Positions 30,228 through 39,391 of a stretch of DNA of 64,000 nt are shown here, piece after piece. This DNA is from Hippopus hippopus (lineage: Eukaryota > Mollusca > Bivalvia > Cardiida > Cardiidae), in contig OX328106.1 in NCBI GenBank assembly GCA_946811185.2, forward strand, positions 49,674,311 through 49,738,310, read 5' to 3'. The stretch's first letter is position 1, and the number at the start of each line of letters is the position of its first letter. Position numbers and translations under genes: made by a program. Below the pieces are notes generated by a model. The model was not told the DNA's origin and did no database searches. It saw only the letters and a program-made list of their open reading frames with translations.

Positions 30228-31960
30228 ATTACATTGTTGGAAAAGGAGAAAACACTGGTTACCAGCATTCTCTTCTTTTCCCACAATGTTTTCAAAAGCC
30301 TTCTCTGTATGGTTCATTAAAACTTGGGATTGTGTGGTAAAGGATTAAGCATTGGCCATGTTTTAGCCCTTAACCAAACAATCTCAGGTTCAAATGACCA
30401 TTTTGTAGAATGTTTTTTAAAACATGAAGGAAAAAGGAAATAATGCCAGCATTTTCTTTCATTCCAATTATGTTTTAATAGACAAGTGGCCTAGTTAATT
30501 TTGTTCTTGTTGATCTGGTTTTAAGTTATTGTCTACAATTTCTGTCATTTCAGACTTGTCTCAAATTTTGTTGTCTGGTAAAAAGTTAACTGTGTAATTA
30601 TAAAAGTAAACAAAAAATGAAAATAAAAGATGTTTATGTGAAGAAGTTAACTAGCTTCTCATTCTGACAAATAAAAATCAGTTCTTTGGAATGAAATGTG
30701 AAGCATATTTTGATCAGCAGAAATATCACAAGAGCCGTAACTTGGTCAGGCACAAACAAATGAACACTGTTATCAAAGACATCTTTAGAATACCTGAAAA
30801 TACAATAAAAAATGCATGAATATATCTTTTTTGTTGTTCTAAGGACTGTAGTTAATATTGCTAGTTTAACTCCTTACCATAATGTCAAAGTTTTAGACCT
30901 GTCCAAATTGAAAGTGTCTACAGACATTAATCTAAATTCAACTCAAATAATGGGATTAGTCATCAAGAGGATAGAGAACGTTGTTGGAAATAGAGGAAAC
31001 GCTTGCAACTAGTATTTTCCCCTTTTTCCACAATACTTTTAAAAGCCTTTTTCCACATGGGATTCAAAACTTTGGTATAGGTTTCAACATGATTATTTCA
31101 ATGCTGTAACTTAATTAACTCCTGATGAAGTTTTTTATGCTGTGTTGCACAAGAATGTATTTAACATGGCTGTTTTGACAGTGGGGTAAAAAATATCGAT
31201 GATGTCACACAGATGTGGACATGTTTGATTGCATGGTGTTTAACGCCATTTTAAACATTATTTCAGTTATATCACAGCAGCCAGTGCACCTATCCATGCT
31301 TTCCTGGAGTGTCTTTTACCAAACAATCCTGAGTTTTATGAACCCTGAGGAAGCAAACTTTTAAAAACAGTGTGTCAAAGTGAGTAAATGCTGATAACAA
31401 GCATTTTCTCCTGTTCCCACAATGTTTTCTACCATTCCAAACACAATCTTATCATTCAAATCCATTCAATCAGATCTTATCATTTAAACCATATTAGATT
31501 TGTTGTCTGCAAATGCTTCAATTTGGACAAGTGTAAAAATTTTTTGTCTGATAAATAGATACAAACAGAATATTGTGTTGTAATAACTTTCCTGATCCTT
31601 CTATTTCATTTGAACAATTTGAGAAAATTTTGATATCACAATACCGAAGGTCGAGCGTGATGTCAATATTTTCTTATGCTGTGACAAAAACAACGAAATA
31701 TTGCAATTATTGACATTTTATATTAACTCTTTACCAAACGACAAAAATTTAGACTTGTCCAAATTGAAAGCATTTGCAGACAACAAAATAAATGTGACTC
31801 AAAAATTGTAACTTGAATTTAGAAATGTAGAAAACATTGTGGGAAAAGGAGAAAATACTGGTTACTGGCTTTTACACCATTGTTCATTTTATTTCCTTAC
31901 CATTTTTAAATAATATGTCAATAATTTGCAATATTTTGTCATTGAATAGGTGTAAGTCTA
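30228..31960 (+). repeat. Near-identical 1.73 kb direct repeat of 18611-20345
   Basis: Offset is 11617 with only occasional substitutions. It carries the family A copies listed for copy 1 (30228-30348, 30365-30589, 30866-31077, 31305-31562, 31722-31868) and the SINE tail. It is visibly more alike than the other parts of duplication 2. Confidence 0.93.
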
Positions 31961-32125
31961 TGATAAAAGGAATGTTATGCTGTAGTGACTTAGCTGGTGC
32001 TTGTACTTACTTTTTTCCGCGTAAGAAAATTTTGGCGTCTCGCGCAATACCAAATTTTCTCATGCTGCTCGAAGTAAATACAAGCACCAGGAAAGTCACT
32101 ACAGCATAATATTCCGTATGTATTC
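31961..32125. mobile_element. Palindromic fold-back element
   Basis: GGAATGTTATGCTGTAGTGA at 31970 faces TCACTACAGCATAATATTCC at 32096. TGGTGCTTGTACTTAC faces GAAGTAAATACAAGCACCAG, and AAGAAAATTTTGGCGTCTCG lies in the middle facing CAAATTTTCTCATG. The arms total roughly 60 bases. A related copy is near 27545-27740. Confidence 0.7.
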
Positions 32126-32273
32126 TGTGCAAGAGATACATCATCATACAGTATTTGGGACCTGATTACAACACTGTGTAGATACTTTTTTTTTGTCATA
32201 TCTGATATTCTTTCAGCAAGCGACACATGTATTTGAGCCAGAAAATTTTCAGGTTTATAATAAATAAACTTAC

Positions 32274-32384
32274 TTGAGCTGCCTGTTACACATTCCCCTG
32301 AGGGTGCAAACTGTCTCAGTTGACTGAGGTCTCCGCTTCTCAAAACATCTTGGAATTGTTGACGAAGGGTTTGTTTCTCATCAC
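32274..32384 (-). CDS. SOD-repeat gene exon 8, C-terminal region
   Basis: The minus-strand acceptor ATATTTTTTCCAG gives GT that completes the codon begun by exon 7 (phase 1). The peptide reads GDEKQTLRQQFQDVLRSG, DLSQLRQFAPSG, ECVTGSS. The donor is TCAA|GTAAGTTT in phase 1, so at least one more exon should follow below 32274; I could not find it on this strand. The helix-like segment with a late Cys is not a SOD fold, and I do not recognise the domain. Confidence 0.8.
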
Positions 32385-32455
32385 CTGGAAAAAATATGGT
32401 AAATATATATTACTGGATAGTTCAAAAACTGATCCATGCACTGTTAAAAGAGGGC

Positions 32456-32684
32456 TTAACCCTTTCCCAGATGACAAAATTTTAGCCTCCTCCAAATTGA
32501 AAGCATTTGCAGACGACAATTTCAATTTGGTTCAAATGGTGCAATTTTTCTTTGATAGGGTAGAAAACATTGTGGGAAAAGGAGAAAATGCTGGTTACCA
32601 GCATTTTCTCCTTTTCCCACATTGTTTTCAAAAGGCTTCTTTCTCAAGGTCGTTAAAAGTCGGTATTGTGCGGTAATGGGTTAA
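32456..32684. mobile_element. Family A MITE in the SOD-repeat gene
   Basis: TTAA at both ends. The hairpin is nearly perfect, with CACATTG for CACAATG on the right arm. Confidence 0.9.
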
Positions 32685-32895
32685 GCTATCTGCCAAAAGT
32701 ATCGACCCATGTTGACCTGTAAAATCGGCGCATGCTGACATGGGTCGAAAATTTTTGCTATTTGCAAACAACAAATTACATATTTCGTAAGTGACTGAAT
32801 TTTTATTTGGATTGGTAGAAAACACTGCTAGGAAAGAAGAAAATGCTTTGCTCTATAGGATAGTTAAAACTCGGGACTGTGTGGTGCAGGGTTAA
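32685..32895. repeat. Compound repeat between TTAA sites
   Basis: An inverted pair GACCCATGTTGACCTGTAAA / GCTGACATGGGTCG (32704-32748) lies before the tail of a family A copy (TGTGGTGCAGGGTTAA). The GTCGACC-type hairpin is like the one at 59780-59825. Confidence 0.55.
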
Positions 32896-33206
32896 GCATT
32901 AGTTTGCCTTGAACTTGACATTTTGAGTGCCATGCACTCTAGGTTTGTACTTTCTGTCCTCTAGCATAGGATACCAAAGAGGTTTTATATCACCATCTCT
33001 GTCAAGTCTAGTCAAACGAAAGGACAAAAAGCTGATTACCATGCTGGTATAGGGTTAAAAGACATCTGACAAAAACATGTTTTCTCAGGTACATGAGGTA
33101 AATGAATAATAAGAGAAAAAAATACAGTGACAGATGGCTTTTTCAACCAAGTTATCAGAAGCTTCTTTCCAGAGTTTCTTAAAACTCTGGATTGTTTTGT
33201 AAAGAA

Positions 33207-33400
33207 TTAACCCTTTACCACACAATAACGACTTAAATGACCTTTCGAAAATATTGTGGGAAAAGGAGAAAATGCTGGTACCCAGCATTTCCTACTTTTC
33301 CTACGATGTTTTTCTACCCCTCCAAAAACGAATTTCAATTTTTGAATCATGTTATATTGTCGTCTGCAAATTTTTTAAATTTAGAAGTTATGGGAGCTTA
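33207..33400. mobile_element. Family A MITE
   Basis: TTAACCCTTTACCACACAAT on the left, the hairpin GGAGAAAATGCTGGTACCCA, and an eroded right end, ending about 10 bases before the exon 7 donor. Confidence 0.75.
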
Positions 33401-33409
33401 ACCACTTAC

Positions 33410-33522
33410 CCAGGAAAAATACAGTAACTGTTGTACAAGAGATAGTTTCCAGCTTATGTGTAACTAGAACATTGGAAGCACTGGTCCCAATGCTAAGAGC
33501 TACTCTCTCTTCAACTTCTGGG
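33410..33522 (-). CDS. SOD-repeat gene exon 7, C-terminal region
   Basis: The acceptor TTTTTCTCTTACAG is followed by a base that completes the AG|C codon from exon 6. The peptide starts SPEVEERVALSIGTSASNVL and continues VTHKLETISCTTVTVFFL. The donor CCTGG|GTAAGT leaves phase 1. An alternating beta/helix look with one central Cys is visible. Length and borders are clean, with no stops. Confidence 0.82.
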
Positions 33523-33555
33523 CTGTAAGAGAAAAAGATATAGAAGTATTAATTT

Positions 33556-33775
33556 AAACCTTCACTCAACAACGTAATACCCTATGCAACAAAGGCTTTG
33601 AAAATATAGCGGGAAAAGGAGAAAATGCTGGTAACCAGCATTTTCTCTTTTTTCCACTATATTTTCTACCCTTTGCATCACAACTCAATTCATTTGAGCC
33701 ACACAGAGTTAGTTGCTTGCAAATGCTTTCAAAATAGACAAGTCTAAACATTTTTCATGGGGTAAACATAGAACT
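33556..33775. mobile_element. Family A MITE
   Basis: It starts AAACCTTCACTCAACAACGT and ends CATGGGGTAAAC; TTAA is decayed on both sides. The hairpin is good, with a TATAG/CTATA outer stem replacing ATTGTG/CACAAT, so both arms changed together. Confidence 0.75.
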
Positions 33776-34080
33776 TTCCTTACTATAGATGACACATGAA
33801 GCTTTTGTGGACTGCGTAGATCATGATCAAACATGTGCGGTCTGCTCTGTGATTCAAACTGTACAGTACTTCTAGATTACTTCATTAAAGATTATGACCG
33901 AACTGTGTGTTCATCTTGCAACAGAACAGTATTTATGGTCCTGGAATGATGTAATTTGTCTATTTGATGGTGAAAGCATTAACTCTTTACCAGACAAGAA
34001 AACTGTAGATTCGCCTAAATTTAATACAGTTGCAGATGACAAACTAGATGTTGCTCAAAGATAAAGTCTGTCTTTCAATT
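33776..34080. mobile_element. Family C relic plus truncated family A MITE
   Basis: CCTTACTATAGATGACACAT and GTAGATCATGATCAAACATG are family C, ending near 33980. TTAACTCTTTACCAGACAAG at 33979 begins a family A copy that loses its hairpin. Confidence 0.6.
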
Positions 34081-34143
34081 GGTAAATTAAGAAAACATCG
34101 TGGTAAAAAAAAGCGGGAGGGAAAAAAAATGATAACAACCCAC

Positions 34144-34273
34144 CTCTGGTAAGTTTTTTTAGTAAATGACAGATCACTATGAACAGCAGAATTTCCGTGT
34201 GGTATGATCGAAGTGCAGGCAATCCTGTCCGCAACCCCATTGGCAGCATGAAACACAACGGATCTTTTGGCAG
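34144..34273 (-). CDS. SOD-repeat gene exon 6, end of SOD domain 6
   Basis: The acceptor ATTTTCTTCTACAG is followed by CT, which completes GCT with the G left by exon 5. The peptide AAKRSVVFHAANGVADRIAC holds the last copper-ligand His (VVFHAANG) and the conserved Arg-x-x-Cys of SOD C-termini, then TSIIPHGNSAVHSDLSFTKK. The donor is CAGAG|GTGGGT in phase 2. Compared with domain 5, the GRSIVIHKN motif has become KRSVVFHAA. Confidence 0.85.
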
Positions 34274-34379
34274 CTGTAGAAGAAAATACAAACCCAAAGT
34301 TTAGGGTTTTTTTAAGATCTTGATATCTATCAGATCAAATATGACATAATCAAGCTTATTTAGAGGACAATCCCAAATA

Positions 34380-34560
34380 CTGTAAAACTCTGAGGAAGAG
34401 GACTTCTAAAAACATTGTGGGAAGAGGAGAAAATACTGGTAACCAGAGTTTTCTCCTTTTCCCACAATATTTCTTACACTATCAAAGACAGAAATCATCA
34501 ATCAAGCAAAAACTAATTAGTCATCTACAAGCGCTTTAGATTTGGGCTGGTCCAAATTTT
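34380..34560. mobile_element. Family A MITE, degraded
   Basis: ATCCCAAATACTGTAAAACT stands in for the left end. The hairpin is GGAGAAAATACTGGTAACCA, and the right arm runs into a T-rich stretch before 34570. Confidence 0.65.
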
Positions 34561-34569
34561 TTTTGTTTT

Positions 34570-34797
34570 TTAACCCTTTACAACACGATCCCGAGCTTTA
34601 ACGAACCCGAAGAAGAAGCCTTTAGAAAACATTGTGGCCAAAGGAGAAAATGCTGGTAACCAGCATTTTCTCCTTTTCCCACAATCTTTTCTACATATCA
34701 AAGACAAATTCCATCATCTGAGCCAAATTTAAATTGACCTCTGAAATTGGTTCCAATTTGGACAAGTCTGAATTTTTCTTGTGTGGTAAAGAGTTAA
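34570..34797. mobile_element. Family A MITE
   Basis: TTAACCCTTTACAACACGAT to GGTAAAGAGTTAA. The hairpin is perfect apart from GTGGCCAA for GTGGGAAA. Confidence 0.88.
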
Positions 34798-34802
34798 AAG
34801 AG

Positions 34803-35031
34803 TTAACCCTTTACCACATGACAAATTTTAGACCTGTCCGAATTGAAAGCATTTGCAGATGACAGTTTCAATGTGGCTCATATGAAATGATTTTTCTTTG
34901 ATAGAGTAGAAAACATTGTGGGTAAAGGAGAAAAATGCTGGTAACCAGCATTTTCTCTTTTTCCCACAATGTTTTCAAAAGCTTTCTCTATCAGGGGTGT
35001 TAAAAGTCGTCATTGTGTGGTAAAGAGTTGA
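34803..35031. mobile_element. Family A MITE
   Basis: It lies 5 bp after the previous one and in the opposite arm order (CACATGACAAATTTTAGACC first). The right end is GGTAAAGAGTTGA. Confidence 0.88.
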
Positions 35032-35562
35032 ACAATATTTGGTTACGTCTAAAATAAGCCAGTGTGGTAAAGCCAGTTTGGCTACTCCGCTGATACAGCA
35101 AAGTAGGAGTATATAGGGATATGCACAACATAGACAAGTTCAGTAATGGGTTAGACCTGATATCTTATGAATGCTGTAGGTGACCCAAAACAGCCTGCAT
35201 ATAGTGTAGACAAAGATCAGGATGTACAGAATGGGCATTCCAATCTTAGCATACACTGTCCAATAGTTGCAAATATATATGCAACTATATATTCATGAAG
35301 AAAATCTTCAGAATTCCATATTTTGGTCTGAATTTTATGACTCTATAAAGAATCAGTTTCATTAGCTTGGCATGGAAAGAGCTTTAAAATTCCTCTCATA
35401 TTTTATGTGAAAAGTTCAATGTGAACTCATGTTTTGTAAATACTTTACTGTTTACAGACAACCTCTTGCAAATGCTATATAGCCAAAACTTCAAAACTTT
35501 ATGACTAAATTAGCTTGTAAACTATAAAGATAAAATGTTCAAACAGACTAGTACACCTTTTA
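35032..35562. other. Intron sequence with a hairpin-core relic
   Basis: A decayed core (TAGTGTAGACAAAGATCAGG, then CATTCCAATCTTAGCATACA) lies at 35200-35265. Nothing else is recognised. Confidence 0.45.
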
Positions 35563-36072
35563 TAACCCTTTCTCTACACAATCCCGAGTTTTAGTGACCC
35601 TAAGAATATCATGCCTTCTGAAAACATTTTGGGAAAAGGAGAAAATGCTGGTTACCAGCATTTTTTCCTTTTCCCATAATGTTTTCTACCCTATCAAAAA
35701 CAAATTCCATTATTTAAGTCACAATTAAATTGTCGTCTGCAAATGTTTTCAATTTGGACAAGTCTACTTTTTTGTCTTTCTGAAAAAGATCAAATATGTT
35801 ATGATGTTCACAACAGTTGATACATGTAAATCAAAGTGCTACAAATTTAAATGTCGTCTGACTCTAACAATTTTTACATTTTTACATTTACAGATGACTA
35901 ATTAAATGTGACTCAAATGGTGATTTTCTGTCTTTGATAGGGAAGAAAACATTGTGGTAAAAGGAGAAAATGCTGGTTAAAAGCATTTTCTTCTTTTCCC
36001 ACAATGTTTTCAAAAGGCTGCTGCTGCTCTCTCAGGGTTGTTAAAACACGGGATTGTGTGCTAAAGGGTTAA
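35563..36072. mobile_element. Two family A MITEs
   Basis: The first (about 35563-35790) starts ATAACCCTTTCTCTACACAA and has a very good hairpin. The second (about 35880-36072) keeps the hairpin GGAGAAAATGCTGGTTAAAA and ends CTAAAGGGTTAA. Confidence 0.75.
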
Positions 36073-36118
36073 TATTTCAGCAGCAGCCTTTACCAAGAAA
36101 AACAGTGACTTGTAACTT

Positions 36119-36592
36119 CACCCTCTACCACACAATCCCTATTTCTTAATGACCCTAATAAATAAAGCCTTTGACAACATTGTTGAAAAAAAGGATGCAA
36201 ATGCTGGTTTCCAGCATTTTTTTCCTTTTCCCACAGAAAGTCTCATCATTCCAGCCACATTTAATTTGTTGTCTACAAATGCATTGAAATTGGACATGTC
36301 AAGAATTTTATCATTGGGTACTGAGTTTAAAGCCTGTAACAAATCTGTGTCACCTAGAACTTTTAACTCTTTGCCAAACGACAAAATTTTAGTCTGGTCC
36401 AAATTGAAAGCATTTTCAGAAGATAAATCATCTATCACTCAAAATATGGGATTTGTCTTTAATAGGATGGAAAACATTGTGGGAAAAGGAGAAAGTGCTG
36501 GTTACCAGCATTTTCTCCATTTCCTGCAATTTTTTTCAATAGTTTTCTTTTTTTATGGGTCATTAAAACTCAGTATTGTGGGTTAAAGGGTA
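36119..36592. mobile_element. Two family A MITEs in opposite arm order
   Basis: The first (36119-36335) runs CACCCTCTACCACACAATCC to CATTGGGTACTGAG, with the right hairpin arm deleted after TTTCCCACAG. The second (36363-36592) starts TTAACTCTTTGCCAAACGAC and ends GGTTAAAGGGTAA. Confidence 0.78.
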
Positions 36593-36831
36593 ATAACATC
36601 TTCTCGTATTTATCAAGGTGTGACATATTGAATAATGTAATGAAGAGAATAAAATTGCTTACATAACATTTTTTTTACATAACAGGTATATTTTGCATTT
36701 AAAGAATTTACTTATCAGTATATCACTTTTTTCAAACCAATTTAAGTCAATCCTAACAGTGCCAGCTTTAAAAAATGATATTTGCTATTGGAGGGAAAGA
36801 AATTAATATCTCTCATTTATCATGGTATCTA

Positions 36832-37445
36832 AAAAACAAGAGGGCCATTGGCCCTCAAGCGCTCACCTAAGTAAAGTCATCTATGGTTGATAAAGCTGAA
36901 GAGATCCTAGTTTTAATGATGTAGAACGCATGCATGTAAGTTACCTAGATTTTGACCAACTTGACCTACTTTTGAACTTGTCAGAGATATCATCCAGACA
37001 AAGACTCTGGCCTAGTTTCATGAGTATCAGGCTGAAAATTTGGCCTGTAGTGTGCACACAAGGTTTATCTAAGATTTGGCCTACCACCTACCTTTTAGAC
37101 CTGAGGTGACCCAATTTCACAATTCACTGAGATATCATCAAGACAAACCCTTTGACCTAGTTTCATGAGTATCAGGCTGAAAATGTGGCCTCTAGACAGC
37201 ACACAAGTTTTTTTTTTTTTTTTTTTTTTTTTTTCAAATTTGGCACAGTAACCTATTTTTTTTTTAACCCAAAATGACCCAATTTCATGCTTGTACAAGA
37301 TATCATCAGGGCAAACAATCTGACCAAGTTTCATTAGTATAAGGCTGAAAATGTTGCCTCTTGAGTGCAAACAAGGTTTTTCTAAGATTTGGCCAAGTGA
37401 CCTAGTTTTAAAACTTTAAAACTGGAAACGGAGTTGCATAGGGCT
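36832..37445 (+). mobile_element. Rolling-circle-like element, 3' end missing
   Basis: AACAAGA is followed by the hairpin GGGCCA-T-TGGCCC and CTCACCTAAG. Decayed tandem units follow (GAGATATCATC.AGACAAA, TTTCATGAGTATCAGGCTGA, GTGGCCTCTAGA, ACAAGGTTT). A run of about 25 T lies near 37210. No terminal hairpin is found before the exon at 37483. Confidence 0.65.
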
Positions 37446-37482
37446 AAACAAGCAAACAGCAATTGCCAAAGATAAAATTTAC

Positions 37483-37627
37483 CAGAATAAGTTGCTTCCA
37501 AGTTCAAGTTGATGTCTGTGAAAAATTTTTTGCCTCCGCCAATGGTATACTGCCCTACTTTTTTGGACTGATCTCCCATTTCACATCTGAGTGGGTTATA
37601 GATGGAACATTCATCATAGTTGTTATC
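37483..37627 (-). CDS. SOD-repeat gene exon 5, middle of SOD domain 6
   Basis: The acceptor TTTCTTCCCTAG leads in phase 0 to DNNYDECSIYNPLRCEMGDQ, SKKVGQYTIGGGKKFFTD and INLNLEATYS. It aligns with LGDNYEPECNSDKQIRCELG in domain 4. The usual GDLSGKHG loop has become GDQSKKVG, so the conserved Leu, Gly and His of that loop are changed. The donor is TTCTG|GTAAATTT in phase 1. No stops. Confidence 0.85.
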
Positions 37628-37677
37628 CTAGGGAAGAAAAAGCATATAGGGGGTCTAATAAGCATCTTAGAAGCTTT

Positions 37678-37867
37678 AACCTTTACCAAACAGTCTTGTG
37701 TTTTAAACACCATAAAGAATTAAAGAATTTTGAAAACAAGGTGGGAAAAGGAGAAAATGCTGGTAACCAGCATTTTCTCAATTTCCCACAATGTTTTCTG
37801 CTCTTTTATAGACAAATTTAAGTCATTCAAGCAACATCAAATTTGTTGTCTGCAACTGCTTTGAAGG
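37678..37867. mobile_element. Family A MITE cut by a fold-back element
   Basis: It starts TTAACCTTTACCAAACAGTC (37677-37680) with the hairpin GGAGAAAATGCTGGTAACCA. The right arm stops at GCAACTGCTTTGAA, where the fold-back begins. Confidence 0.8.
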
Positions 37868-38083
37868 GGTTAGAAGCATGAAATAAATAGAATATTTGTT
37901 TTATTCGGTGAAAGATTGAAATTTATTTTATCAAGTGAACATCATCGGTAATATTTTCACAATCGGCTGTGCTACTCATGAAAATACATGTATTATCGAT
38001 TATGTTCACAAGATGAAATAAATTTCAATCTTTCACTGAAAAAAAAACAACAAATATTCTATTCATTTCATGCTTCTAACCCC
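37866..38083. mobile_element. Long fold-back element
   Basis: Inverted arms of about 85 bp start GGGGTTAGAAGCATGAAATA and end CATGCTTCTAACCCC. The inner parts GGTGAAAGATTGAAATTTAT and GAAATAAATTTCAATCTTTC pair, as do AGTGAACAT and ATGTTCAC. A short loop region lies around 37950-38000. It is inserted in a family A MITE; no clear target duplication is seen. Confidence 0.85.
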
Positions 38084-38838
38084 TTTTTGTTCTGATTTTC
38101 ATCGAAATCCAGTGCAGTTGTTTTCGGTAATATCCTGTGGCATATCCCCCGCCACATAAGAAGGCATTACAATATTACATAAAGCCCTAGAAATGTAGGA
38201 TAAATGCATATAAATTATGTTATATTTCCCTCTGGTTGAATGGTGCACACTGTTTACCTGGGTACCAAGTGTGCTGCAACACTTTCCACCTTCAATTGAA
38301 GAGTAACAAAAAAATTATTTATGAAAATTTGCAAAGTTAATAAGAGAGTTTAGTAAAACGGATTTACAAATTTTGGAATTCTGAACAAAGGCATACAGTT
38401 ACAAATTCTTGCGCAAAAACTTGTGGAATTGTAAATAAGACGGTACTCCAGGGGACCCTTTGTCTAAAGAAAGTTCTGTACCAGTTGCTATGAAATTAGT
38501 TAATTTTACTGGACGGAACCATGAATTATCAAACCTTATAAACCACCATCATTTCCCAATGCATTAACGAAAAGCATAATATGCAGGTGCCAATGCTCAG
38601 CCTCTCTAGATAAAATTTCTACGCAGAAAAAGAAGCATACCTGTTTCAAAAATGGTCTAAGGGTATGAGCTCCACTTTTGCAAGTAAAAAACTAGTTGCT
38701 GTTTACACACATGTATACTCGGTAAATAGCATACAAAAAAAAAAAAAAAATGTCAAAGTTTCCTCATGACGACAACGTAAATGACAACTCTGCAATGATA
38801 CTATGACAATCTGGATGTTTTCTTTAAAAACAGCTGAG
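38084..38838. other. Intron sequence without recognised feature
   Basis: There is a short A run at 38733-38749. I see no exon, hairpin family or array. Confidence 0.4.
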
Positions 38839-39051
38839 TTAAATCTTTCCATACCATTAATGACACCAGAAGCTTTTGCCGACAGTGTAGATCAAGATAG
38901 GACTGCATAGACCATGCAGTCTGACCTCTGATCTGCACTGTCCACTGCTACATTCTAGTTTATGACTGAACTGTCTCTGAATCTTGCAGAGAAAATGTAT
39001 TTTTAGCCTTTGAGAAAATGAAATTTATTTATTCAGTAGTGAAAGAGTTAA
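38839..39051. mobile_element. Family C TTAA hairpin MITE
   Basis: TTAAATCTTTCCATACCATT on the left and GTAGTGAAAGAGTTAA on the right. TTAA is intact at both ends (38839-38842 and 39048-39051). The core GTAGATCAAGATAGGACTGC faces GCAGTCTGACCTCTGATC. Confidence 0.85.
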
Positions 39052-39085
39052 CAAGTGGTCGATACAAACAAGAGGCATGTCTTAC

Positions 39086-39256
39086 CACATCCACCATGAA
39101 GGGGTTATAGTGAGGCCCGCAGCTAGCACAGTCTGTGATCACTCGGTTCTCGTGCACATGCCAGTTATGTCCTGTTGTCTAGGAATCATTTCTGTATTTC
39201 ACGTCAACAACAATAAATGTGTCGCTTAAATCACCATTGGAGTATTTGTATTGGGA
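39086..39256 (-). CDS. SOD-repeat gene exon 4, start of SOD domain 6, with in-frame TAG
   Basis: The acceptor TTATCTTATTCCAG and the donor GATGTG|GTAAGA bound 57 codons in phase 0. The peptide starts SQYKYSNGDLSDTFIVVDVK and, after a TAG at 39179-39181, continues TTGHNWHVHENRVITDCASC and GPHYNPFMVDV. HVHE and PHYNP are copper-ligand motifs and are intact. The TAG is one transition from CAG (Gln), a polar residue fitting this loop. Downstream exons remain open and in phase, so loss of function, if real, is recent. A second acceptor using that same TAG as its AG is conceivable but lacks a pyrimidine tract. Confidence 0.85.
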
Positions 39257-39391
39257 CTGGAATAAGATAATAATAGCTCTTTCAAGTTTTATGAAACTAT
39301 CCAGTTTTTACTATCCAATAAAATCTTGAAAAAAAAAAGGGATTCAATTATAGGCTTGTCTAAATTGAAATCAGACAAGAAATTCACTGTA

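Larger units (their letters stand above)
24261..31960 (+). repeat. Segmental duplication 2, copy 2 (mosaic)
   Basis: Counterpart of 9121-20345. It begins in ATATGCAAATG, the same short word at the copy 1 edge. Relative to copy 1 it has extra DNA at about 26825-27150, 27230-27740 and 27860-29200, and lacks 14506-18610. It joins 14505-like sequence directly to 18611-like sequence at 30225-30228. Confidence 0.85.
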
